Part shown: positions 24,918 to 33,051 of the stretch, one piece after another
Layout of the letters: each line of letters begins with the position of its first letter
How positions within the stretch are numbered: position 1 is the stretch's first letter
Assembly: GCA_965365445.1 (NCBI GenBank)
Contig: CBDUBS010000005.1
Coordinates: 1-52,814 of the forward strand
Length of the DNA stretch: 52,814 bases
Source: CBDUBS01 sp965365445
GTDB lineage: Bacteria > Bacteroidota > Rhodothermia > Rhodothermales > DASSAV01
Direction of reading: 5' to 3'
The notes under the pieces: model-generated
What the model was told of the DNA's origin: nothing
What the model saw: only the letters and a program-made list of their open reading frames with translations
Database searches by the model: none
Program-made: the position numbers and the translations under genes

Positions 24918-25247
24918 TCAGCTTCCTCTGGGCCGTTCCTCGCCGAGGTCGTCGTCATCGATTTCCATGCTCGACCCATCCCCTTCGGCGATTTCTTCCA
25001 GAAGGCTTTCCGCCTCCTCGTGCACCTGTTCCAGGATGCCGGACATGCCGCCGCCATTACGTTCCAATATGACGAGTACGCCGAGGATGACGTGTGCCTC
25101 GGCGGTCTGTCCGCCCGCGCCGGCCCCTCCCATGGGCGTCAGATGCGTTACGCGCCAGCCGCGCCCGAGTGCGGCATTCAGTTCGGCCAGCCCCTCGGTG
25201 CGGTCCGGCCGGAGACTGACCACGAGCGCCTTTTGATTGCTTTTCAT
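24918..25247 (-). CDS. Hypothetical 109-residue protein
   Basis: Not recognised. It begins MKSNQKALVVSLRPDRTEGLAELNAAL, then GRGWRVTHLTPMGG and a Gly-rich stretch (GGAGAGGQ), a hydrophobic strand AHVILGVLVILER, and a helix with an acidic tail (EIDDDDLGEE). The pattern suggests a small alpha/beta cytosolic protein. I chose the ATG at 25247; the frame is open to 25439 but that extension has no gene-like composition and overlaps the region that must hold the divergent promoters. The ribosome binding site is weak (GGAA). Confidence 0.65.
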   Translation of the reverse strand: MKSNQKALVVSLRPDRTEGLAELNAALGRGWRVTHLTPMGGAGAGGQTAEAHVILGVLVILERNGGGMSGILEQVHEEAESLLEEIAEGDGSSMEIDDDDLGEERPRGS

Positions 25248-25431
25248 TTCCGGAGGGTTTTGAGCGGATATCAGCGACAACGCACGATGCCCGCTCGGGT
25301 TGCGAGCTGGCGTTTGCGTGCGGAATCGTAACATGCTCCCGGTCCGTTCCTGAAAGTTATGCGAAGCGGAACGAAGGGTGCGCTCAGTCATTAACCGGCT
25401 TCGATTCTTCCACGCCTGTACTCGCTGCCCT

Positions 25432-26454
25432 ATGCGCATCGGCCTGATTTACGACGTCTTTGCGGCCTACCCGTGGCGGTATGGCGACCCCCCCGACGCC
25501 GACGCCGAGTACGAACCGGAAGGCACCGTTGCCGTGATCGAGGAGGCGTTGCGGCTGCTAGATTACCAGCCGGTCCGTATCGGCACCGCTTACGACCTGT
25601 TCCGGTCCGTTCATTCCCTGCGTCTCGATGCGGCCCTGAGCATCGCGGAGGGGGCTCGTAGCCGTAACCGGGAAGCCTATGCTCCGGTGCTGCTCGAAAT
25701 GGCGGATATACCCTACCTAGGTTCCGATGCGCTCACCATGTCCGTAAGTCTCGACAAAGCCTGCACCAAGGACCTGGCCGCCGCCGCCGGGGTGTTCACG
25801 CCGGCCTATCGGGTGTACAGGGCCGGAGAGAAGCCGGACCCTGCCGACCTCCCCGGCCCCTTTCCGCTGTTCGTAAAACCCCGCTACGAAGGCTCCTCGA
25901 AAGGGATCATTCGAGAAAACAAGGTATCCTCCCTTTCGGAGCTGACCGATGCGGTCGTCCGCATAACGGGATGGTACAATCAGGATGCCCTCGTCGAGCC
26001 GTTCATCGAAGGCGGTGGAGAGTTCACCGTATGTGTCGTCGGGAACGATCCTCCCGAAACCCTTCCCGCCGTACAACGAGCCGTAGAACGCACATCGAAA
26101 ATAGGGTTACATGCGCTCGAACACCGGGGAAATCCGGCGGCGGAATGGAGCTACGAACTCGAAGGGCTTCTCACCCCGGCGCTGGAGGACGCACTCCGGC
26201 TACAGGCCCTCCGTGTTTTCGAGAAACTCGAATGCCGGGATTTCGCCCGCGCCGACTTTCGGGTGGATGCGCAGGGCACTCCGTGGTTCATCGAAATAAA
26301 CCCCCTGCCGACCTTCGCTCCCGACGGCACGTTTGCCGTCGTCGCCGAACTGCTCGGCCGCCCCTATCCGGTTTTTCTGGCCGAGATTCTCGCGGCCGGC
26401 CTGAATCGCATCGGGCGTCGTAAGGACGGCATTCATTCCGTTACCTATGCCTGA
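25432..26454 (+). CDS. ATP-grasp ligase, D-alanine-D-alanine ligase-like
   Basis: A 340-residue ATP-grasp enzyme. The N-terminal domain (MRIGLIYDVF, LDAALSIAEGARSRNREAY, YLGSDALTMSVSLDKACTK) resembles Ddl but lacks the usual Ddl opening GGxSxEHE. The ATP-grasp core is clear: LFVKPRYEGSSKGI (Lys149), ALVEPFIEGGGEFTV and ARADFRVDAQGTPWFIEINPLP with Mg ligands Glu288 and Asn290. It should join a carboxylate to an amine through an acyl phosphate. It overlaps the radical SAM aminomutase gene by 8 bases, so the two are translationally coupled. The substrate is likely not the D-Ala pair; a beta-amino acid made by the neighbour is an inference. ATG 25432 fits the fold; upstream frame is ignored. Confidence 0.88.
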   Translation: MRIGLIYDVFAAYPWRYGDPPDADAEYEPEGTVAVIEEALRLLDYQPVRIGTAYDLFRSVHSLRLDAALSIAEGARSRNREAYAPVLLEMADIPYLGSDALTMSVSLDKACTKDLAAAAGVFTPAYRVYRAGEKPDPADLPGPFPLFVKPRYEGSSKGIIRENKVSSLSELTDAVVRITGWYNQDALVEPFIEGGGEFTVCVVGNDPPETLPAVQRAVERTSKIGLHALEHRGNPAAEWSYELEGLLTPALEDALRLQALRVFEKLECRDFARADFRVDAQGTPWFIEINPLPTFAPDGTFAVVAELLGRPYPVFLAEILAAGLNRIGRRKDGIHSVTYA

Positions 26455-27661
26455 CCCCAGACAGGCCGCCGAAGCATACCGGCGGCATCCTTCCTGGAAG
26501 GATTGGAAATGGCAAATGCGCCATCGCATCCACGACCTGGAGGGGTTGAGCCGCTTTATCGAGCCTACTCCCGAGGAGGTGTACGCCGTCGGGGCTACCC
26601 GCGGCGTGTTTCGCTGGAACGTGACCCCTTATTATGCCTCACTGATGCAGCCCGACGACCCGGATGATCCGATTCGTCGGCAGGTCGTTCCCCGGCCCGA
26701 GGAACTCGCACCGGACATCGTAGGCGTTGTCGATCCGCTCGAAGAAGTGGCCCATTCCCCTGTGAAGAACCTCATTCACAACTACCGGGACCGGGTGGCC
26801 TTCTGCGTAACCGCCGAATGCGCGATTTATTGCCGCTATTGCCTGCGCAAACGTATGGTGGGCGATGCGCACTTTTTCATGAACAAGGCCGAGCTTCAGG
26901 CGGGAATAGACTATATAGCGGCGCACCCGGAGATTCGGGATGTCCTGCTTACCGGAGGCGACCCGCTGACGTTCAGCGACGCCAATCTCGCGTGGTTGCT
27001 GAGCCGCCTGCGGGCCATTGCGCACGTCGAGGTCATCCGCATCGGCTCGCGCATGGTGGTCAAGCTGCCTTACCGGATTACACCGGAGCTTTGCTCGGTG
27101 CTTGAAAAGCACCATCCGATCTGGCTGAATACGCATTTCAACCACCCGGCCGAGCTTACCCCCGATGCTGCCGAGGCCGTGGACCGGCTGCTTCGGGCGG
27201 GCGTTCCGGTAGGCAACCAGACTGTGCTCCTGCGGGGGATAAACGACGAGCCGGATACCATGAAAAGGCTCTGTGAAGGGCTGGTCCGGATGCGCGTGCG
27301 ACCTTACTATCTGTATCAGGCGCAATTGATCGGGGGCACGGCCCACTTCCGCACGTCCATAGAAAAGGGTATGGAGATCATGGAGGCTCTCCAGGGGCGC
27401 ACCAGCGGATTTGCCGTGCCGAAGTACGTACTGGATACCCCGTTCGGTAAGGCGCCGCTCAATGGCTCGTACGTCCTGGGGCGCTCAGGGCGGCACGTAA
27501 TTATCAAGACCTACGAGGGCCGGCTCTGGGCCGAGCCCAATCCGCTGCCGCCTGGAGAGGAAAGGGGGCTCCGGCTGCCGGAGATGGCCTGGCCGGAAGG
27601 CGTCGCCACGATCTCCACAGAAGCTCCGACGTTCGTACCGCTCGAGGTGATGCATAGGTAA
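26447..27661 (+). CDS. kamA: Lysine 2,3-aminomutase-family (KamA) radical SAM enzyme, divergent
   Basis: A 404-residue radical SAM, PLP-dependent aminomutase. The cluster motif CAIYCRYC supplies Cys125, Cys129 and Cys132, with the carboxylate-binding Arg134. LLTGGDPLTFSD, IRIGSR, WLNTHFNHP and LLRGIND are family hallmarks, and the PLP lysine is Lys335 (TPFGKAPL). Compared with my recollection of clostridial lysine 2,3-aminomutase, the amine-binding Asp293 is Gln293, while Asp330 is kept. The zinc cysteines (position 268 and the C-terminal CxCxxC) are all absent, and the loop before the PLP lysine is two residues shorter. It should make a beta-amino acid, but perhaps not beta-lysine. It overlaps the ATP-grasp gene by 8 bases. 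Confidence 0.92.
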   Translation: MPDPRQAAEAYRRHPSWKDWKWQMRHRIHDLEGLSRFIEPTPEEVYAVGATRGVFRWNVTPYYASLMQPDDPDDPIRRQVVPRPEELAPDIVGVVDPLEEVAHSPVKNLIHNYRDRVAFCVTAECAIYCRYCLRKRMVGDAHFFMNKAELQAGIDYIAAHPEIRDVLLTGGDPLTFSDANLAWLLSRLRAIAHVEVIRIGSRMVVKLPYRITPELCSVLEKHHPIWLNTHFNHPAELTPDAAEAVDRLLRAGVPVGNQTVLLRGINDEPDTMKRLCEGLVRMRVRPYYLYQAQLIGGTAHFRTSIEKGMEIMEALQGRTSGFAVPKYVLDTPFGKAPLNGSYVLGRSGRHVIIKTYEGRLWAEPNPLPPGEERGLRLPEMAWPEGVATISTEAPTFVPLEVMHR

Positions 27662-27726
27662 CGGAGGTCGAAACCGACGTATTCCCGGAGATACGCGGTC
27701 GGATAATCCGTATATTTCATTGTTTG

Positions 27727-27755
27727 TTGACTTTCGGAAAGTACGCTGCTAGATT
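27727..27755 (+). promoter_or_regulatory. Candidate sigma-70-type promoter upstream of the GAF/GGDEF-like gene
   Basis: TTGACT (27727-27732), 17-base spacer, TAGATT (27750-27755). It lies 58 bases before the preferred ATG at 27814 and supports that start over a TTG at 27724. No experimental support. Confidence 0.4.
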
Positions 27756-27813
27756 CCTGAAAGAGGGCTCCGGCGGCTTTTATTTCATCATTTCGGCACC
27801 TCCTGCAACCTGG

Positions 27814-29091
27814 ATGCTGCGCATATTCTTCGTCATACTGGCCGTTCTGACTTCCGCTCTGGCCCTGCTTCTGGAACAGTGGGAATTGTTCATTTTGGCC
27901 GGCGCCCTGCTGCTGGTTGCTATCGTGCTGGCGTTTATCTATCTCCGGAACCGGGGCAAGAAGGAACAGGATACGTACATACGCCCTTCGGCTACGGGAC
28001 CCGAGGAGGATCTGAAGGATCTGGGCATTATCGAGATTCGGCCAAAGGGCAGCACCCCCCGCGCCGCTTCGGCCGACGATGACGGCCCGCATCGCCATGG
28101 CGCGGTGCCTTCCGACGATGCCGATCCGGCGCAGCGAGCCGGGATGCGCCGCCCCGAACCCGACGAACCTACATCGATTGCCCGGCAAAAGAAGGACCTC
28201 GTCGAGACGAACCTCCAGTCCCTGCTCGAAACCGTCGCCGCCCATACGGTTTGCCTGCTTCGGAGAGACGAGGAGGGCCACAAATACGTCATCGAAGCCA
28301 TCGTAAGCAAAAACTCGTATGCCCGAAGCCACGGCCGGTTTGCCGCCCGGGCTCCGTTGCTGGCTCCGCATACTTCCGACTTGTCGGTTACCCTTCTCCG
28401 GGTAGGAGAGAAGGGGCTTCCCGCCCATCAACTCGGCTACTACCTCGAACCGATCTCGGTGCGCCAGATTGCCATCGTGAACATTCCGCTGCCTGCCGAC
28501 GGCGAGTCCTACGTGTTGCTTGCCGATACCATGGAAGAAGGCGGGCTCAGTACGTCCAAAAAACACTCGTACCTCAAGCAGTTCGCCGGCTTGATCGCTT
28601 CGCTGCTTCACGCCGAGGAGGAGACGGCTTCGGAAGCCGCCGGGGCCGAACGAGCCGAGGCCCCTCGTCCCCGCCGCGAGATCATCGGGGAAGAGATGGA
28701 AAACGCCCGTCTGCGCGATCAGCCGCTGGCGTTGGCCCTCGTCCATCTGCGCCGTGCGGAGGCGCTCGCCGACGAGGGGATGTCGGCGGTGGCGGAAGCG
28801 GAGAAGGCGCTCGAATTGCGCCTCCGGGATTCGCTTCCGGGCGGGCGAGTGGAACGTTTCGGCGAGCTTACCTTCGGGGTGTTTCTATACGGCGAGATTG
28901 ACGAGGTAGAGCAGTGGGCGCTTGATCTGCAGCACGATCTGGAAAACGAAACGAGCCTTCTGGAAGGAGGGGTAAGCATCGGCGTGGCCGTCATGAACGA
29001 CCGGCACGACACGCCCGACGCCCTCCGCTCGGATGCGACGACCGCCCTGCGCGAATCCTACGACTCCGGTGTACCTGCCGTCGTCGCGTGA
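27814..29091 (+). CDS. Membrane protein with GAF-like and degenerate GGDEF-like domains
   Basis: A 425-residue protein. Two membrane helices occupy residues 2-45 (LRIFFVILAVLTSALALLL, LFILAGALLLVAIVLAFIYL), then an acidic linker to about 120. A GAF-like domain follows at about 125-265 (SLLETVAAHTVCLLRRDEEG, VNIPLPADGESYVLLADTM), and a C-terminal part from about 288 to the end resembles a GGDEF fold (RPRREIIGEEMENARLRDQPLALALVHL, GGVSIGVAVM...DALRSDATTALRESYDSG). The diguanylate cyclase signature GGEEF is replaced by FGELTF at about 349-354, so catalysis is not expected. It may be a sensor or nucleotide receptor. ATG 27814 is preferred because a promoter-like sequence overlaps the alternative start. 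Confidence 0.72.
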   Translation: MLRIFFVILAVLTSALALLLEQWELFILAGALLLVAIVLAFIYLRNRGKKEQDTYIRPSATGPEEDLKDLGIIEIRPKGSTPRAASADDDGPHRHGAVPSDDADPAQRAGMRRPEPDEPTSIARQKKDLVETNLQSLLETVAAHTVCLLRRDEEGHKYVIEAIVSKNSYARSHGRFAARAPLLAPHTSDLSVTLLRVGEKGLPAHQLGYYLEPISVRQIAIVNIPLPADGESYVLLADTMEEGGLSTSKKHSYLKQFAGLIASLLHAEEETASEAAGAERAEAPRPRREIIGEEMENARLRDQPLALALVHLRRAEALADEGMSAVAEAEKALELRLRDSLPGGRVERFGELTFGVFLYGEIDEVEQWALDLQHDLENETSLLEGGVSIGVAVMNDRHDTPDALRSDATTALRESYDSGVPAVVA

Positions 29092-29126
29092 GACCGAGGC
29101 GGCCAATCCGTTAACGCGAACCCTTC

Positions 29127-30290
29127 TTGCTCTTCATAACCGTTGTACTCGACGGGGTGGGCATCGGACCTCAGCCCGATTCCGCCCTCTACGGCGATGC
29201 GGATAGCCATACCCTGGGCCACGTCTGCGCCCTTGCCCGGCCTCGCCTGCCTCATCTGGCCGGACTCGGCCTGGGGTGTATTACGCCCCTTGAAGGCATC
29301 CCGGAGGCGGTTGCGCCGGCTGCGGCCTACGGAAAAATGCAGGAGTATTCCGCCGGGAAGGACAGCACCACCGGCCACTGGGAGCTGGCCGGAATCCGCC
29401 TCGACGCCTCCTTTCCGACCTACGCGGAAGGCTTTCCGGCCGGCCTCATCGAAACCTTCCTGGAAAAAACGGGCTGCACCGGCGTGCTCGGCAATAAACC
29501 GGCTTCCGGTACGGAAATCATCGCCGAACTGGGCGAAGCCCATCAGGACCTCCGTTTTCCGATCGTTTACACTTCGGCCGATAGTGTTTTTCAGATCGCC
29601 GCTCACGAAGCCACGATCCCGCTCGACGAACTGTACCGCATCTGCCGCATTACCCGCGAGTCGGTATGCACGGGGCCTCATGCCGTCGGCCGCGTCATTG
29701 CTCGCCCTTTCATCGGCAATCCAGGCGCCTACGAGCGCATTTCCGCCCATCGAAAGGATTATTCCCTCGTTCCGCCCCCCGGAGCCCTGCCGGAGGTGCT
29801 ACGGGCTGCCGGTATCCGAACCATTTCCATCGGCAAGATCTATGATCTTTTCGCCGGGGCAGGGTTTGATGAAAGCTACAAGACAACCTCCAACGAGGAG
29901 GGAATGCGCCGGACCATCGAGCAAGCTCGCCGGTGGGCGGGCAGGCCCGAACCCACGTTCATCTGGACGAACCTCGTGGACTTCGATCAGGAGTACGGCC
30001 ACCGGAACGACCTTCACGGTTTTGCGGCCGCTCTCGAAGCGTTTGACCGGGAGCTTCCCGAGTTATTGACGGCCCTCAGCCCCATCGATCGCCTTGTCAT
30101 CACGGCGGATCACGGAAACGACCCGTTTACCCCGAGCACCGACCACAGCCGGGAGTACGTGCCCTTGCTTTACTATGGCGCCCGGGCAGGAGAAAACCTC
30201 GGTATTCGCCGGAGTTTCAACGATCTGGCGGCCACGGCAGCGGCGTTTTTCGGCGCGCCTCTTTCCGGCGAAGGCGAATCGTTCGCCTGA
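29127..30290 (+). CDS. deoB: Phosphopentomutase (DeoB)
   Basis: The enzyme interconverts ribose or deoxyribose 1- and 5-phosphates in nucleoside salvage. The 387-residue alkaline-phosphatase-fold protein shows VVLDGVGIGPQPD, SHTLGHV, KDSTTGHWELAGI, the segment VYTSADSVFQIAAHE, LVDFDQEYGHRND and the C-terminal metal motifs TADHGNDPFTPSTDHSREYVPLL. The start is TTG 29127, needed to keep the first strand that carries the metal Asp; no ATG is available in frame and no clear ribosome binding site is visible. It is 35 bp behind the GGDEF-like gene and converges on pcm with a 4 bp gap. Confidence 0.95.
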   Translation: MLFITVVLDGVGIGPQPDSALYGDADSHTLGHVCALARPRLPHLAGLGLGCITPLEGIPEAVAPAAAYGKMQEYSAGKDSTTGHWELAGIRLDASFPTYAEGFPAGLIETFLEKTGCTGVLGNKPASGTEIIAELGEAHQDLRFPIVYTSADSVFQIAAHEATIPLDELYRICRITRESVCTGPHAVGRVIARPFIGNPGAYERISAHRKDYSLVPPPGALPEVLRAAGIRTISIGKIYDLFAGAGFDESYKTTSNEEGMRRTIEQARRWAGRPEPTFIWTNLVDFDQEYGHRNDLHGFAAALEAFDRELPELLTALSPIDRLVITADHGNDPFTPSTDHSREYVPLLYYGARAGENLGIRRSFNDLAATAAAFFGAPLSGEGESFA

Positions 30291-30294
30291 CGGG

Positions 30295-30963
30295 TCAAGC
30301 CGGTCCGCCGCCCTCGCCTATGAGCGGCACGAACCGGAACGAGTGGGTCTGTTCCTGCTCCCAGTCGGCGGGGCCCTTTCGGACGAACCGGTTCATCACC
30401 TGCCCTTTCTCGTCGCCGATGGGGATGACGAGGCGGCCGCCGGGCAGTCGTTCGTCGGGCATTCGGAGCTGGTCCAGCAGCGCTCCCGGTACGTCCACGG
30501 CCCCTGCCGTTACGATGATGCCGTCGTAGGGGGCGAACGAGGGCCAGCCCAGTGTCCCGTCGCCAAACCGGGTAACTACCCGGTAGCCCAGTTCGTCGAG
30601 CAGGCGGGACGTACGCTCATACAACGCTCTGTGGCGCTCCACCGAAAACACCCGTGCTCCGAGTTCGCAGAGTACGGCAGCCTGGTATCCGCTGCCCGTG
30701 CCGATTTCCAGTACCCGGTCGTCCCGTCCGATGCGCAGCATCATCGTCTGATAGGCCACCGTAAACGGCTGCGAAATCGTCTGGTTCAGCCCGATGGGGA
30801 GGGCTTCGTCCTTGTAGGCGTGCTCGCGCAGCGCCGGCTCGATGAACAGGTGCCGTGGAACGTTGCCCATTGCTTCAAGCACGCGTTCGTCTCCAATGCC
30901 TTTGTTTCGCAATTCGGCGACGAGCCGGCTACGCCGACGCTGATATTTCCACTCTTCAGGCAT
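30295..30963 (-). CDS. pcm: Protein-L-isoaspartate O-methyltransferase
   Basis: A 222-residue SAM-dependent methyltransferase that starts repair of isoaspartyl residues in damaged proteins. Visible motifs are VPRHLFIEPALREHAYKDEALPIG, the substrate loop NQTISQPFTVAYQ and the SAM-binding VLEIGTGSGYQAAVL, then VFSVERH, GDGTLGWPSFAPYDGIIVTAGA and LPGGRLVIPIG. It lies 33 bp downstream of cdaA on the minus strand, so folP-cdaA-pcm look like one operon. The stop is 4 bp from that of deoB. Confidence 0.97.
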   Translation of the reverse strand: MPEEWKYQRRRSRLVAELRNKGIGDERVLEAMGNVPRHLFIEPALREHAYKDEALPIGLNQTISQPFTVAYQTMMLRIGRDDRVLEIGTGSGYQAAVLCELGARVFSVERHRALYERTSRLLDELGYRVVTRFGDGTLGWPSFAPYDGIIVTAGAVDVPGALLDQLRMPDERLPGGRLVIPIGDEKGQVMNRFVRKGPADWEQEQTHSFRFVPLIGEGGGPA

Positions 30964-30996
30964 AAATCAGGCATTTGGCGGGCGGCCACATCCGAA

Positions 30997-31866
30997 TCAG
31001 TCGGCCGGGGTTAGCTCTCCCTGGGCCGGCGACTGGTTCGTGAGGGCTTCCGAAAGCTGGACACGCAGTTCATTGGCGCTCAGGTCCGAAACCAGTTCCC
31101 CGTTTTTGGAGATGGATATCGTCCCCCGCTCTTCCGAAACGATGATGACAAACGCATCGGTTTGCTCCGTCAACCCGACGGCGGCGCGGTGCCTCAGGCC
31201 GAGGTGCGGGCTGAGCCGCATACTCGTAGAAACCGGTAATATACAACGGGCCGCTTCGATCTTCCCGTTTCGAAGAATTACGGCCCCATCGTGCAGGGGG
31301 TTCTGGTCGAAAAAGATGGTAATGAGCAGGTCGCGTGTCAATTGCGCGTTCAGTGGGGCGCCCGTCTCGATATAATTGCGCAACCCTGTCGAGCGCTCGA
31401 ACGCCATAAGCGCCCCGATGCGGTTCCGGCTCATCTCGCTCACGGCGGCCACCACTTCATCCACCAGTTCGTCTTGCGCCGGCTCGTTGACGAACCGCCG
31501 TACGAGGGGGTTCTGCCCGATGAGCAGCAGGAGCCGTCGGATTTCCGGCTGGAAGAGGATGATTACGGCCAGCACGAACACCTCGCTGATCGAGCCGAAC
31601 AGCGCTCTCAGCATCGTCATATCTGCCGCCGTAACCATTACCTGTACGAGGTACAGGGCCATCACTCCGAAAAAAATCTGCACGGCAATGGTGCCGCGCA
31701 TGAGCAGGTACAACTTGTACAGGATATAGGAGACGATTCCGATTTCCAGAATATCGACTATCCGGATCGGAATCGTACCGAAAAGCTCTAATGCCAAAAA
31801 CCCGGAAGCAGTCACCGGCTCGTACGAGAAGGATAGTAGTAAAACAGGCGGAAAGCAGCTCGCCAT
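30997..31866 (-). CDS. cdaA: Diadenylate cyclase CdaA (c-di-AMP synthase)
   Basis: A membrane diadenylate cyclase that makes c-di-AMP from two ATP. Three N-terminal helices span about residues 35-115, followed by the DAC domain with RNYIETGAPLNAQLTRDLL, the catalytic DGAVI, RLSPHLGLRHRAAVGL and IIVSEERGTIS. The core begins at LELFGTIPIRIVDILEIGI. ATG 31866 gives 289 residues but has no ribosome binding site; TTG 31797 would start the protein at the conserved helix and is an alternative. It sits between folP (56 bp upstream) and pcm, an arrangement common in Bacteroidota. c-di-AMP commonly controls osmolyte and potassium balance. Confidence 0.93.
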   Translation of the reverse strand: MASCFPPVLLLSFSYEPVTASGFLALELFGTIPIRIVDILEIGIVSYILYKLYLLMRGTIAVQIFFGVMALYLVQVMVTAADMTMLRALFGSISEVFVLAVIILFQPEIRRLLLLIGQNPLVRRFVNEPAQDELVDEVVAAVSEMSRNRIGALMAFERSTGLRNYIETGAPLNAQLTRDLLITIFFDQNPLHDGAVILRNGKIEAARCILPVSTSMRLSPHLGLRHRAAVGLTEQTDAFVIIVSEERGTISISKNGELVSDLSANELRVQLSEALTNQSPAQGELTPAD

Positions 31867-31922
31867 GCAGCAGGTTGACGAACCGGCAAGGGAGGAAGCA
31901 AAATAACCTCTCGGGTAGACTT

Positions 31923-32843
31923 TTATCCGACCGCCGCCCCATTTATTGCAGCAATTACCCGAAGCATGTCAACGGTCGGGCGAACGTCGTGTGTCCGGAC
32001 GATGCCGGCGCCCCGCAGCACGGCTACGGCCGTGGCTCCCAGCGATCCGAACAAGCGTTCGTCGACGGGCGCCGGACGCTCGGCCGAACCCAGCGCCGCC
32101 CCTATCGTGCTCTTGCGGGATACGCCTATCACGATAGGGTGTCCGAGCGCCAGTAATTCACCGATGCCGTGTATCAACTTCAGGTTTTCCTGCGCGGTTT
32201 TCCCGAAGCCAAACCCCGGATCGATGGCGATACCGCGAACACCGGCTGCCCGTGCTCGCCGGACGGAATCGGCCAGGGAGGTTTTCACCTCGCTCACTAC
32301 GTCGTCGTAGGTGTGGCTATGCGGTAATTGCCCTGGCCGCCCGAGCGAATGCATCAGGATCAGCGGAGCGCCGTAACGGGCAGCCACCTGCGCCGTCTCC
32401 GGGTACAACCGCAACCCGGTAATGTCGTTGATCATATGCGCTCCGGCCTCCAGCGCCCGCCGGGCCACCGAAGGTTTGTATGTATCTACGGAGATGAGCG
32501 CTTCCGGGTACCGGGCTGCGATCGCTTCCACCACCGGCGCGACGCGTTTCGATTCCTCGTCCTCCGTCACCACCCCGGCCCCCTCCCCGTACACGTTGCC
32601 CCGGGGGCGTGTGGATTCTCCGCCTACGTCGATCACACGGGCTCCTTCGGTCAGCATGGCCTCGGTGCGCCGCAGGGCTGCATCCAAGGTAGGGTAAGCG
32701 CCGCCGTCGGAGAAGGAATCCGGCGTCACGTTCAGGATGCCCATTACCACGGCGGCGCCGGGACGGCAATCCAGGTTGCGCCCACGGCACGCCAGCACGA
32801 ACCGGGCGTTCCTCTCCTCCATTTCGAGACGATCTGTTTCCAT
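31923..32843 (-). CDS. folP: Dihydropteroate synthase
   Basis: The enzyme joins 4-aminobenzoate to dihydropterin pyrophosphate in folate synthesis. The 306-residue product has MGILNVTPDSFSDGG, VIDVGGESTRPRG, ISVDTYKPSVARRALEAGAHMINDI, AIDPGFGFGKTAQENLKL, VIGVSRKSTIG and a C-terminal VRTHDVRPTVDMLRV, all family hallmarks. ATG 32843 is the natural start. It is the first gene of the folP-cdaA-pcm run. folE, which makes its pterin precursor, is 27 kb away in a different unit. Confidence 0.97.
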   Translation of the reverse strand: METDRLEMEERNARFVLACRGRNLDCRPGAAVVMGILNVTPDSFSDGGAYPTLDAALRRTEAMLTEGARVIDVGGESTRPRGNVYGEGAGVVTEDEESKRVAPVVEAIAARYPEALISVDTYKPSVARRALEAGAHMINDITGLRLYPETAQVAARYGAPLILMHSLGRPGQLPHSHTYDDVVSEVKTSLADSVRRARAAGVRGIAIDPGFGFGKTAQENLKLIHGIGELLALGHPIVIGVSRKSTIGAALGSAERPAPVDERLFGSLGATAVAVLRGAGIVRTHDVRPTVDMLRVIAAINGAAVG

Positions 32844-33051
32844 TCAATTACCCGATTATGCAGTCAGGACACCGATAGACCCAAACTATCGCTTAAACGC
32901 TTCGCATGAAAGGTGATTCGGATGGCGCCCGGCGCGCAACAAATCATGCAAGCTTCGAACTGGTTCCTCCATAAGCCGGAGCCATTCCCCGGATGTGCAG
33001 TGTAACGACCGTTTGCCCGCCGTACCGCCCACCATTTTTCGTACGCCCCTC

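Noticed and set aside
25432..26454. Naming the ATP-grasp gene ddl
   Set aside because: The core is Ddl-like, but the N-terminal signature is absent and the neighbour is an aminomutase, so peptidoglycan D-Ala ligation is not safe to claim.
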